From Strigomonas culicis (taxonomy: Eukaryota > Euglenozoa > Kinetoplastea > Trypanosomatida > Trypanosomatidae), in contig AUXH01000227.1 of NCBI GenBank assembly GCA_000482145.1, positions 1-26,954 on the forward strand: a stretch of DNA of 26,954 bases, read 5' to 3'. This document shows positions 17,601 through 25,059 of this stretch, piece after piece. The position numbers and the translations under genes are program-made. The number at the start of each line of letters is the position of its first letter. Position 1 is the stretch's first letter. Under the pieces are notes generated by a model. That model searched no databases, had not been told where the DNA came from, and saw only the letters and a program-made list of their open reading frames with translations.

Positions 17601-19038
17601 TCTGGATCTCCTCGCAGTGCTTCAGCTTGTGCAGTGACGCCTCGCGCACGTTGAGCGGCTTGCCGCGCAGCGGGAACACGCCGAAGTAGTCGCGGTTCTT
17701 CACCGCGAGGCCGGCCGTGCAGAGCGCCTTGGCGGAGTCGCCCTCCGTCAGGATAAGCGTACAGCGGTGGCTGTTCTTGCCGCCGGCCTCGTTGGCGTCG
17801 TCCAGCTTCGGGATGCCGAGGATCTGCCGCCGGTCGCTCGTGCGCATCTTGCTGGCCATCTCGCGCGTGAGTTTGCTGTTCGCCATCTCCACCGAGCGCT
17901 CGACGATGCCGCTCTTCAGGATGTACTCGATGAGGGAGTTGGGGATATCGCACGTGGAGCCGAACTTGGTCTTGACGGTCGTCAGCGTCTCCTTCGTCTG
18001 TGAGTCGAAGCCCGGGTTCTCGATGAGCGCGTTCACGAAGAGGAAGATGTGGGGGCGAATCATGTGCGGCTTCACGTCTGTCTTCTTCTTCTTCTTGGCA
18101 ACCTCGGCGACCTTCGTGACGATCTGGTCCATGATGTAGCGCACGTGCGTCCCGCCGCGCGTGGTCGCGATGGCGTTCACGAAGCTGACCTGCTGGAAGC
18201 CCATGTTAGACACCCGCACGCAGACCTCCCAGCGGTCGCCCACGCGGCTGTAGCTCGCGCGGTTGCGCTCCTCGCCCATCGTCGGGTACAGGTCCACGTA
18301 CTCGGGGAACGTCGTCAGCGCGATGCGCTCGCCGTTGAGGTAGCACTTCAGCGACCGGTCCGTGCAGCCCGCCACGTCGTACACGCGCCGCTTCATGATC
18401 AGCATCATATCCTCCGAGAAGCGTTCCGTGTGAAAGCGCGCGAAGTCGGGGTAGAACGTCACCATCGTGTAGTCCGCGTCGTCGCAGGGTGCGATGATGG
18501 GCTCCTCGTGTTCGTACATGTTGTTCGTCCACTTCATGTAGAACTTCTTGCGCGAGCGCCCATGCACTGTCTCCACCTCGAAGCGCTTCGAGTATAGGTT
18601 CGTCAGCTTCGCGCCGTAGCCGTTGCGGCCGCCCGTCACCTTCGCCTCCGCGTCGTCGTAGTTGGAGGAGGTGAGCAGGTGCCCGAAGATCATCTCCGGG
18701 ATCCACAGGCGGTGCTCCGAGTGGCGCTGCACCGGGATGCCCTCGCCGTTGTTGTACACCCGCACGCTGTCCTCCGAGATCCAGACCTTGATGGTCGTCT
18801 GGCCCTCCGGGTCGCGCACCTTGTTGTCCGCCGCGTTCACCAGAATCTCGTCGAATATCTTGTACAACCCAGGCGTCCACGTGCACTTGCGCTGCTTCAT
18901 GATGGTGTCTGCCTCGTCGTAGAGCCACACGTCGTCGGTGATGGGCTCGATGCTGCCGATGTACATGTCGGGGCGCGTCAAGATGTGCTCATGTTGCGTC
19001 TTCTTCTGGTATATCTGGTCGACGGACTTCTTCCCCAT
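14662..19038 (-). CDS. TOP2: DNA topoisomerase II, nuclear type (1458 aa)
   Basis: Type IIA topoisomerase passes one DNA duplex through a transient double-strand break using ATP; it is needed for chromosome decatenation and is a drug target. Visible parts: the GHKL ATPase domain with NGYGAKLTN (about residue 140), the TOPRIM domain with EGDSA (E432) and the metal-binding SDQDYDGSH (D509, D511, D513), and the winged-helix breakage-reunion region with AAARYIFT, whose Y780 is the DNA-linking tyrosine. The C-terminal ~290 residues are low-complexity, alternating basic (KPKPKKARRKKK) and acidic/Ser clusters, as in nuclear eukaryotic enzymes. The length is longer than kinetoplast (mitochondrial) topoisomerase II, roughly 1240 aa from memory. 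A Gly5-Ser2-Asp3 insertion lies near residue 551. MGKKSVDQIYQKK is the first ATG after the leader. Confidence 0.97.
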   Translation of the reverse strand: MGKKSVDQIYQKKTQHEHILTRPDMYIGSIEPITDDVWLYDEADTIMKQRKCTWTPGLYKIFDEILVNAADNKVRDPEGQTTIKVWISEDSVRVYNNGEGIPVQRHSEHRLWIPEMIFGHLLTSSNYDDAEAKVTGGRNGYGAKLTNLYSKRFEVETVHGRSRKKFYMKWTNNMYEHEEPIIAPCDDADYTMVTFYPDFARFHTERFSEDMMLIMKRRVYDVAGCTDRSLKCYLNGERIALTTFPEYVDLYPTMGEERNRASYSRVGDRWEVCVRVSNMGFQQVSFVNAIATTRGGTHVRYIMDQIVTKVAEVAKKKKKTDVKPHMIRPHIFLFVNALIENPGFDSQTKETLTTVKTKFGSTCDIPNSLIEYILKSGIVERSVEMANSKLTREMASKMRTSDRRQILGIPKLDDANEAGGKNSHRCTLILTEGDSAKALCTAGLAVKNRDYFGVFPLRGKPLNVREASLHKLKHCEEIQSVMKIMGLDIQKKYHSVDGLRYGHLMIMSDQDYDGSHIKGLIINFIHCFWPDLLRVEGFLQQFITPIVKARRKRGGGGGSSGDDDSRAALSFFSMPDYFEWKHTLGDAAANYDIRYYKGLGTSGAKEGREYFENIDRHRLDFVQQGDADTDRILMAFAKDRVDERKTWITNYKTNTNVNETMDYNVRRVSYGEFVDKELILFSIADCERSIPSAVDGFKPGQRKILFSCLKRNLTKAIKVVQLSGYVSEHSAYHHGEQSLIQTIVGMAQNFVGSNNVPLLRPDGQFGTRLQGGKDHAAARYIFTSLMKITRLIFHPADDYIVEYRDDDGQSVEPFFYVPTVPMALINGTSGIGTGFSTSIPNYNPLDVIDNLVALMRGEPMRPMRPWYFGFTGTMEEKEPGKFVSRGKYTVRPDGVVVVTELPIGTWTTTYKKFVEELQEKELIVQYREHNTDVTVDFELFVHPEVLQLWVEQDVVEQRLQLTQYVHATNIIAFNREGQIVKYLDAESLLKDFYLLRLEFYQKRKDYLLGELRRTTSRLENMARFVREVVEGQLVVTRRKKRELLEELQRRGYTPFPPVSRKKMTATTIKAEEQSDADGDAAEAAADPLLAGGAGAEEPEAPEVARAARDYEYLLGMKLWSLTAEMIARLEAQLQRALSDTAAMEKRTPKELWTEDLEALRRRLQDYFADREREIASVVRKKMEKKKPFDPSRLRVPILSDKARAALRKEADRAGKGAPRPGAGADDAAKPKPKKARRKKKGSSDDDDSIDEDWFLGGAGSSSDSEAGERGVGDSEDDAPTTKRARKPPAKRATAVKREGTAAASGAPARKRGKVEVAKAEAGNDDFELDGFGLDALATPAPLKQEAKRPAAPAPVAEDDDLFLLGLDRPPTTMTTTTTTTAAAPPAAPKAKSPAKKPAAKRQAASKKSTPKKKRRRGSESESSSSEDSDYSDASGSSSGSDGSSSDDGSSSASSDFSD

Positions 19039-19285
19039 TTTGTGCGTCTGTGATTGGTGGTGTTTTGTTTGCTTTATGAACACGCTAATCTGTTTGTTAT
19101 ATATATATACTTGTATCTGTTTCTATTGAGTAGCCTCGCTGTTACTGCGTTTCTACTGTCTTTTAATAGTATTCTTTTTTTTTTTCGTTCTTTTTTTTTC
19201 TTGCGTGAGCGTTGGCTCTTCTATGTCCAACCAGGCTATATCTTTGTATGTATGCTTGCGTGTATGTGTGTATGTGTGTGTGCTC

Positions 19286-19320
19286 CTTTTGGGAGGGAAA
19301 TGAAAAGAGGGAAAGGTGTA
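19286..19320 (-). promoter_or_regulatory. Predicted trans-splice acceptor for topoisomerase II
   Basis: On the minus strand cacctttccctcttttcatttccctcccaaaAG places the AG at 19287-19286. No comparable tract is closer to the ATG. The leader would be 247 nt and contains no AUG. Confidence 0.45.
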
Positions 19321-19380
19321 CTAACTAGATAATAACAATTCTTAAAAAAATGAGTGACCTATTTCTTATTCTATTCACTC

Positions 19381-19398
19381 TTTTTTTTTTTTTTTTTT
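19381..19398. repeat. Poly-T run (18 nt)
   Basis: Eighteen consecutive T on the plus strand (poly-A on the coding strand) in the spacer between the acetyltransferase and topoisomerase II genes. Confidence 0.95.
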
Positions 19399-19616
19399 GT
19401 GCGTCTACTAAATATTCCAAGCGGAGAGAGAAAGAGTGAGAGGGCAGAAAAGGAAGATGGTCCACAATACAGAGCGCAACAATACATATAACAACTTGCC
19501 GTAGCAATGACAAGAAGAAAACGTTTAGTTGTCCTTTGTGCTGTTTTTGTCGAGTATACAAAGGTCCTGCGCGGGTGCCCCCCTAGCAGGTGCAAGGCTG
19601 TGGAGGCCGCGGCCGC

Positions 19617-21311
19617 CTACTTGGGTGTGGCCGCCACCGGCCCGGGCCCCGACACCTGCCGGCTGCACGGCTCGTGCCAGCAGGACGGGGAGAAGACCGC
19701 GAAGGCGGAGCGGCGCTGCTGCGCCGCGAGCCGCGTGGCCTCCCGCTCCAGGTACGCCGGCGGCAGCAGCAGCCGCGTGCTGCGGTCCTCGGCGCTGCGG
19801 TGCAGCACGCCCATCGCGAGCAGTGCCTTGAGCACGTCCGCTTCCTCCAGCCGCGCGCCCCGCGCGATGTCGCGCACCGTCGTGGACACCTCCACGCCGC
19901 CGTCGTCGCCGGCCTCGTACAGCAGCTCCGTCTCCGGCGCCTCCTCCCCCTCCTCCTCTGCATCCTCCTCCTCTTCGCTGGAGCCGTCCACGGCGATGGG
20001 GCGGCCGGGGGACCGCGGCCGCTTGCGGGGCTGGTGCTCGCGCCCCTGGAGCGCGCGCGCCTGCGCCCCCATCCAGCGCACGAGCACCGCTGCCCAGTAG
20101 CGCTTGTACGCGGCCTCGCCCAGGTCGCTGAGCGGCCGCTCCGGCCCGCCGACCTCGCCGCGCTGGCGGCTCAGCGCGTAGCTCAGCGCGATCATGAAGC
20201 GGCCGATGTGCTGCGGCACCGGCGGCGCGTCGGCGCCGGCCGTCGCGGGCGGCTGCGTGCCCGCGAAGCACGGCAGCGTCACGATGCACGCAAGGTTGTG
20301 CGCGGCGCCCTTCTCCCAGCTGAAGTACCCCGCGACCGCCATCGCGCCGGGGTCGTCCACGAAGCGCGGAAAGTAACGCTGGTGGAGGCAGACGACGAAG
20401 AAGAAGTAGTTGTGCACGTCGTGGCCGGCGAGCTTGTTCTCCAGGAAGGACTTGCCGAGGAGAAAGAGGTGGCGGCAGAAGGTCCGGCAGCGGCTGCCGT
20501 TCACCTCGAAGACAGACAGACCGCGCCGCTCGTCGCGGTAGATCTCGGCGCCGGGGGGGCGCAGCCGGCCGCGGCGGTGGTGCCGCAGCTCGTGCCGCAG
20601 CTGCGCCGCCGTGCTGAAGATGCGCAGGGAGAAGGGGCAGAGGTGCGCGTCGCGGAGGTACGGGTTGGGGCCGCCGCCGCCGGCGCGCGGCAGCAGCGGG
20701 TCGTACTCCGGCTGCAGGAGCCCGTACGGCGCGTAGTACCAGGGAGCGAAGAGGTAGCGGTCGAGGTACACGAAGTAGCGCACCGTCGTCGGCGTCACGT
20801 CGTCGCGCAGCAGCCGCTCCTCCAGAAAGTGCAGCGGCTTCTTCGCGCGCAGCGTACGTGCCATGCCGGGCGTGACCTCGCGGTACACGGTGCTGAGCAG
20901 CGGCCGCCGCACGAGCGCGGCCGCGGCGGTCGGGCCGACCACAGCCGCGGCAGCCGCAGTGGGGTCGTGCGCGGCGAGGACGGCGAGCACCGCGGCCGGC
21001 TCGCGCAGCGACACGCAGGCGAGCGGGTACCAGCCGCTCCGGCGGTGGTCCGTGTCCTTCCACCGCACGAAGGCGTGGAGCGCGGCCCCCGCCGCCGCGC
21101 TGGCCTCTGGTGCGTGCAGCTCGCGCACCTCCAGAATAGACCCCGGCCCGTCGCGTGCGGCGGCGGGGGCGGGGGGCGCCGGCGCGGCGGCGGACGGTGC
21201 CGGGGACGACTGGCCCTGCGGCGGGTGGCGGCGGGGCTGGAGGTACGGTGGCGCCTGCACCGTGCACGCGAAGTTGAGCGCGGCGCTCGGCAGCAAGAGC
21301 GGCTCCGTCAT
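19617..21311 (-). CDS. MYST-family histone acetyltransferase (564 aa), possibly HAT2
   Basis: MYST enzymes transfer acetyl from acetyl-CoA to histone lysines, in kinetoplastids mainly on histone H4 tails. A chromo-barrel-like segment lies at about residues 58-102 (FVRWKDTDHRRSGWYPL). The MYST core follows: a zinc-finger region from C225, PPGAEIYRDERRGLSVFEVNG (about 252-272), GKSFLENK, and GYFSWEKGAAHNLACIVTLP with the family's catalytic Cys (C342). GGPERPLSDLG then contains the catalytic-base Glu (E391, equivalent to Esa1 E338 by my alignment). A poly-Glu loop near residue 440 precedes a winged-helix-like end. Oddities: the zinc finger reads C-x2-S and H-x3-H instead of C-x2-C and H-x3-C, and the acetyl-CoA loop Q-R-x-G-x-G is interrupted by about 15 extra residues. 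Proximity to topoisomerase II recalls the Leishmania gene named HAT2; this is from memory. Confidence 0.9.
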   Translation of the reverse strand: MTEPLLLPSAALNFACTVQAPPYLQPRRHPPQGQSSPAPSAAAPAPPAPAAARDGPGSILEVRELHAPEASAAAGAALHAFVRWKDTDHRRSGWYPLACVSLREPAAVLAVLAAHDPTAAAAAVVGPTAAAALVRRPLLSTVYREVTPGMARTLRAKKPLHFLEERLLRDDVTPTTVRYFVYLDRYLFAPWYYAPYGLLQPEYDPLLPRAGGGGPNPYLRDAHLCPFSLRIFSTAAQLRHELRHHRRGRLRPPGAEIYRDERRGLSVFEVNGSRCRTFCRHLFLLGKSFLENKLAGHDVHNYFFFVVCLHQRYFPRFVDDPGAMAVAGYFSWEKGAAHNLACIVTLPCFAGTQPPATAGADAPPVPQHIGRFMIALSYALSRQRGEVGGPERPLSDLGEAAYKRYWAAVLVRWMGAQARALQGREHQPRKRPRSPGRPIAVDGSSEEEEDAEEEGEEAPETELLYEAGDDGGVEVSTTVRDIARGARLEEADVLKALLAMGVLHRSAEDRSTRLLLPPAYLEREATRLAAQQRRSAFAVFSPSCWHEPCSRQVSGPGPVAATPK

Positions 21312-22294
21312 GCGGCGTGGTGCGGCGTCGCGCGCGTGTCTATGGTAAGTGGGGAACTGGGGTGGTTGAACCTGTATGCGTTCGCTTGTCTTTGATTGTG
21401 TCTTCTACGAAAGAAAATCTGTATGTGTATATGAAAGTACTTATGATTACATGAAAAAGTGAGAGAGAGAGGAGGGGGGGGAGAGTGTAGAAGTATACGA
21501 ACGGCATCTGTGCAAACCATCGGCATCGGTGACGCACTGGTGAATCAAAGGTGCCTGTTATTATCATTTTTTTTTTGGGGGGGAGGATGTTTTGTGCTTT
21601 GTTTCGTTTGTTTGTTTTTGCATACATAATTACTTGTATAATAATATATTTTAGAAAGAAACGAAAAACAAGAGAAAGTGTTTTTTTTTTCAAAAAAGAA
21701 AGAATACCTTTTGATCATCCAATATGGATTTGAAGAGTGGAAAGAAACAAAAAAAAAAGAAGAAAGAAACAAAGAGATGTTTTCCCTGCGAGGAAGAAGA
21801 AAAAAAAAAGAAAACAGAAGCGAAAAGGGAAAAAAAAACACAAACCCAACAAAAAGAAGAAGTGCCAGAGAGAAGGAAAAAAAAGGTAAAGGAAGAGAGA
21901 ACAATGAGACCTACTAAAGGATCATTGCTTGAGACGATATAGGTGCGAAAAGTTGAAAAGGAAAAAGAACAAAAAAAAGACGCTTTACGCACTCCTTTTG
22001 TCTCTCTCATCTTTTCTTTTCAGTTTTCTCTTAATTTCCCTTTTTCCACTTCTTCTTGTCCTTGGATACTCCTTCTTGCCACACGTTTTCACGTCGAGGC
22101 ATCTTTTTTGTTTTTGTTGTTGTTGTTGTTTACCTAATTATTGATTCGCCTTGACTGTTTTTTCTTTACTGTTTTTTGTTGCCTCATTGAGTATAGACTC
22201 TCCCGTTTGTTGTTGTTCCTTTTCTCTCTTTCTTTTTCATCATTTTCCTGCTCTCGTTTATCTTTCACGTACGTGGCAATGGATGGGGCGGCGT
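21312..22294. other. Long intergenic region between PEX11 and the acetyltransferase
   Basis: It contains the acetyltransferase leader and splice signal (left), a plus-strand purine block at about 21655-21965, and a plus-strand pyrimidine block at about 21985-22260 that is PEX11 3'UTR. Open frames here are only translations of these biased blocks. No gene is seen. Confidence 0.7.
21440..21490 (-). promoter_or_regulatory. Predicted trans-splice acceptor for the MYST acetyltransferase
   Basis: The minus strand has ctctcccccccctcctctctctctc, then an AG at 21441-21440. The 128-nt leader has no AUG, although an ATG lies just upstream of the AG. A further C/T block at 21655-21965 could host alternative acceptors. 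Confidence 0.5.
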
Positions 22295-22969
22295 CTACTT
22301 CTTCTTCGTCTTCTCCCAGTTGAGGTACGTGGCCACACCACCGGACACGCAGGTGAGCGCGCCGGAGGTGAGCGTCGTGGGGTGCCAAATCTCGCGCAGG
22401 TAGCCGACGGTGGCCATCGCGACGAGGGTGTCGGAGAGGTCCTTCGCGAGGGCCATGAGCGCGGCCTTGCCCTCAGCGCAGCTCGCGGTGGGGTCCGCGG
22501 CGCGCTTCTTGAGCGCGACCTGCAGCGCGAAGAGGTCGAGCACGGCGGCGAGGAAGAAGCCCCAGAACTGCGCGATCTTGGCGCCCTTCGTGATGAGCTT
22601 CGGGTCCGCGCTCGTCAGCAGCACCTTGTGCTTCGCGAAGAAGGCGGCGTTATCCCCCATAATGTAGAGCGAGTTGCCGATCACGCGGAAGAACTCGATG
22701 ATCTTGGCGAGTGGCAGGCTCTGCAGGCCGCCCTTCTGCGCGGTGCTGATGATCTTGAGCAGCTTCGGGCCGTCGCCGATAAACTTGCCCATGCGCATGA
22801 GGCTACGCGCGCTGGTGATGCTGGCGCCCATCTTCTTGTAGCTGCCCTTCGCCTCCTGCTGCTCCGCCAGCTCGCCGAGGACCTTGAAGACGCCGGCGCT
22901 GAACTTGTAAATCTTGTCGCGGCCATCCGTCTTGCTGAGGAGGTCCACTACACGGGCGTAGTCCGACAT
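22295..22969 (-). CDS. PEX11: Peroxin 11, glycosomal membrane protein (224 aa)
   Basis: PEX11 is an abundant membrane protein of glycosomes (the kinetoplastid peroxisomes) that drives their elongation and division. The N-terminus (DLLSKTDGRDKIYKF, residues 9-23) matches the T-x-GRDK-I/L start typical of the family, followed by SARSLMRMGKF (53-63) and RVIGNSLYIMGDN (95-107). Two hydrophobic segments, about 133-150 and 201-217, fit the two membrane spans reported for trypanosome PEX11. The C-terminus EKTKKK has lysines at -3 and -5, a dilysine-like signal. Length is close to the ~218 residues of T. brucei PEX11. The upstream neighbour in the same orientation is a diverged paralogue. The leader is predicted at 50 nt and ends in a run of C just before the ATG. 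Confidence 0.95.
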   Translation of the reverse strand: MSDYARVVDLLSKTDGRDKIYKFSAGVFKVLGELAEQQEAKGSYKKMGASITSARSLMRMGKFIGDGPKLLKIISTAQKGGLQSLPLAKIIEFFRVIGNSLYIMGDNAAFFAKHKVLLTSADPKLITKGAKIAQFWGFFLAAVLDLFALQVALKKRAADPTASCAEGKAALMALAKDLSDTLVAMATVGYLREIWHPTTLTSGALTCVSGGVATYLNWEKTKKK

Positions 22970-23550
22970 GGTGGGGGGGGGGGTGGAAGGAGGGGATACG
23001 GTAAGGAGGTGGTGATGATCTGGTGAAATTGGAGGGAAACATAAAAAGAGAGAAGGGAGGAAAAGAATGATGCAGATGGAGCAGTCCGCATGTTTCAGTG
23101 CGAACAGTTTGCTGTTGTCGTTGTTTTTTGCCGTTGTTGTTGCTGTTGTTGAAGCTGCTGAATACAGTGTTTCTTTTTCTCTTTGGAGTTGTTGCTGCGC
23201 TATTTTTGTGTGGATGACAACAATACAATGACGTTATATGTGTATATGTGCACGGCAAAAAAAAAAAAAAACAAATCATCACGCAGACGAACAAGAAGAA
23301 AAAAGACGGTATCCAGAAGTGCAAAAAGGAAGGAAGGAAAGAAAGAAAAAAGAAGAAGAAGAAAGTTCATATTAGGATGATCACACCATCCTTACTACAG
23401 GGGGAAGTTTTTTTTCTTTTTTTAAACGTTAGCATACCGAAAGATGGACTGTAGTCATTTCATGACTTCTCTTGTTTTCAGACAATGACAAGGCGGAAAG
23501 AGGAGAGGGGTGGGGATGAAAAGGGAAAGGAAGAGCGCGGTGCCGCCTCC
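22970..23550. other. Intergenic region between the two PEX11-family genes
   Basis: The left part is the PEX11 leader (with an eleven-nucleotide G/C run at 22973-22983) and its polypyrimidine tract. The rest has GTT-type short repeats at about 23108-23155 and A/G-rich runs at 23256-23365. No gene is seen. Confidence 0.7.
23020..23072 (-). promoter_or_regulatory. Predicted trans-splice acceptor for PEX11
   Basis: The minus strand reads cttttcctcccttctctctttttatg, then ccctccaatttcaccAG with the AG at 23021-23020. It gives a 50-nt AUG-free leader; an ATG sits inside the tract upstream of the AG. Confidence 0.6.
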
Positions 23551-24390
23551 CTACCGCAGCCGGCGCCAGAGCAGCACATTCGACGTGACGCCGGAGACGA
23601 CCCACAGCAGCCCGGCCATGCCACGCGGGTACAGGGACGGCTGCAGCGACGCGGCGAAGTCGGCGCTGTCACGCAGCAGCGCCAGCGAGCTCTCCGTGAT
23701 GGCGCGGCGCGCCGCCGGCGGGTCGTAGATGAGCCGCCGCATCCCGTCGCGCAACTCGAAGAGCTGGAAGACGAGGGAGACCGCCGCGTAGGCGGTCAGC
23801 AGCACGATGCGGTAGCGAAGCACCGCCTGCTTCTGCGCCTGCGTCCACAGCCGCACAATGCGATTCTGGATAAGAAAGAGGAGGTTGTCCGAGAGGATGA
23901 AGAGGCAGTGCAGCACCGCGCGGACGAATTCCACGTACTTCTTGCGCTCCGTGATCGCGAAGCCCTGCGCTCGGAAGAGGTCCCAGAGGCTCACGATCTT
24001 GCGGATGTCCGGCAGGAACTCCCCCATGCGCAGCAGCATGCGGGCGCTGTAGAGCGAGCGGCACAGCCCCTCGCAGACGCGCAGCCGCTGCTGCAGCAGC
24101 ACGACCTGCCCCTCGTTCGTCATGGCCTGGCTCGCGGCCGTGGCCGACAGATTCAGCAGCGCGCCGGTCATCGCCGCGACGTCCGCCGCCGGCGCGGAGC
24201 CGGGGCTGACCGCCACGACGGCCCTGAGGGCGCCGGACAGCTTCTCGTAGCTCAGGAGCTGCTGAAGCTGCCCCTCCGTGTAGAAGGAAAGCACCTGCAG
24301 TGCGCCGACCGAGCTCTTCAACACACCATCTTTACAGTCCATGTGCCGCACATGGTTCACCATCTTCTCGAAGGGTGACTTGGTAGACAT
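23551..24390 (-). CDS. Diverged PEX11-family membrane protein, GIM5-like (279 aa)
   Basis: This gene is a paralogue of its downstream neighbour PEX11. The landmarks recur in the same order: CKDGVLK near residue 19 against GRDKIYK, SARMLLRMGEF (115-125) against SARSLMRMGKF, FVRAVLHCLFILSDNLLFL (155-173) against FFRVIGNSLYIMGDNAAFF, and a final WVVSGVTSNVLLW against CVSGGVATYLNW. Two hydrophobic segments lie at about 194-211 and 257-275. It is about 55 residues longer, mostly from an Ala-rich insertion around residues 40-100. T. brucei has PEX11-related GIM5 proteins of the glycosomal membrane, so a glycosomal location is likely, but I cannot tell GIM5 from another PEX11 relative. The C-terminus ends in WRRLR, lacking the dilysine pattern of PEX11. 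Confidence 0.88.
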   Translation of the reverse strand: MSTKSPFEKMVNHVRHMDCKDGVLKSSVGALQVLSFYTEGQLQQLLSYEKLSGALRAVVAVSPGSAPAADVAAMTGALLNLSATAASQAMTNEGQVVLLQQRLRVCEGLCRSLYSARMLLRMGEFLPDIRKIVSLWDLFRAQGFAITERKKYVEFVRAVLHCLFILSDNLLFLIQNRIVRLWTQAQKQAVLRYRIVLLTAYAAVSLVFQLFELRDGMRRLIYDPPAARRAITESSLALLRDSADFAASLQPSLYPRGMAGLLWVVSGVTSNVLLWRRLR

Positions 24391-24406
24391 GGTGGGACGA
24401 ATATGA

Positions 24407-24428
24407 TTTGTTTGTTTGTTTGTTTGTT
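24407..24428. repeat. TTTG tetranucleotide repeat
   Basis: About five and a half tandem TTTG units lie in the predicted leader of the PEX11-like gene, reading as CAAA on the transcribed strand. Confidence 0.95.
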
Positions 24429-24501
24429 AGTTTTATGTGTTTTGTGTTTTGTATTTAAACTTCTTATTGATGTTACTGCTTCTTTTTTTAACTGTTATTT
24501 A

Positions 24502-24565
24502 CTGTGTAATTAGGTAATATGAAAACAGTATTATATTAATAATAGAGAAGAAAAAAAAGAGCTTT
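24502..24565 (-). promoter_or_regulatory. Possible trans-splice acceptor for the PEX11-like gene
   Basis: A tract beginning ctctttttttcttctctatt on the minus strand is followed, without an intervening AG, by acacAG at 24503-24502. The 111-nt leader has no AUG. The tract-to-AG distance is long, so this is a weaker call than the others. Confidence 0.35.
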
Positions 24566-25059
24566 CGGTTTTTTTTTACTTTTTAGTTTAAAAATATCGA
24601 AAAAAGAATCAATTAGTGATAAGATAGAAAGAGAGACAGAGCACTTTGTGTCTTTTTCTTTTTGATGAATTTAGGATGTATATAGATAAATGTGCTTTTC
24701 CTGATTTTGATGTTGTTAGTTATTTGGTTTGTTTACTTTTGTTGTGTTTGATCAAAAAAAAAAGGTTGCTGAAAAAAGGAAAAAAAGAGATTTCTATCTT
24801 CAAGTAGTTCGAGAGAGAGGTATACAATAGAAAAACTTTTTTTCGACTTTAATTACTATTATAGAGCTTGTTTGCGTATGGCTGATGTATGGCTTTAGGG
24901 AGGCGCAGAGAGAGAGAAAAAAAGGAAGAGGGGGAGGACGAGCTCAGAATCTCAATATAAAAAGTAATAATAACGGAGCATTGTTGTTGTTGCTTTACGA
25001 TTGATACACACCTAATGTAAGAGAAAGAGAGATGGATAGTTATTACTGTACAAAACGCT

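Larger units (their letters stand above)
19039..19616. other. Intergenic region upstream of topoisomerase II
   Basis: It holds a long predicted topoisomerase II leader, an AT run (19098-19110), plus-strand T runs near 19175-19200, a GT-rich stretch (19256-19282), an 18-T run at 19381-19398 and the 3'UTR of the acetyltransferase gene. No gene is seen. Confidence 0.7.
24391..25059. other. AT-rich intergenic region upstream of the PEX11-like gene
   Basis: It contains a TTTG tetranucleotide repeat (24407-24428), many T and A runs, and a minus-strand pyrimidine tract at about 24546-24562. It also holds the 3'UTR of the cyclin gene. No gene is seen. Confidence 0.7.

Noticed and set aside
19590..21395. 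Long plus-strand open frame (about 600 codons) opposite the acetyltransferase
   Set aside because: It is an Arg/Ala/Val/His-rich antisense frame, which GC-rich codon use on the real strand produces. It has no domain, and the minus-strand frame shows clear MYST motifs.
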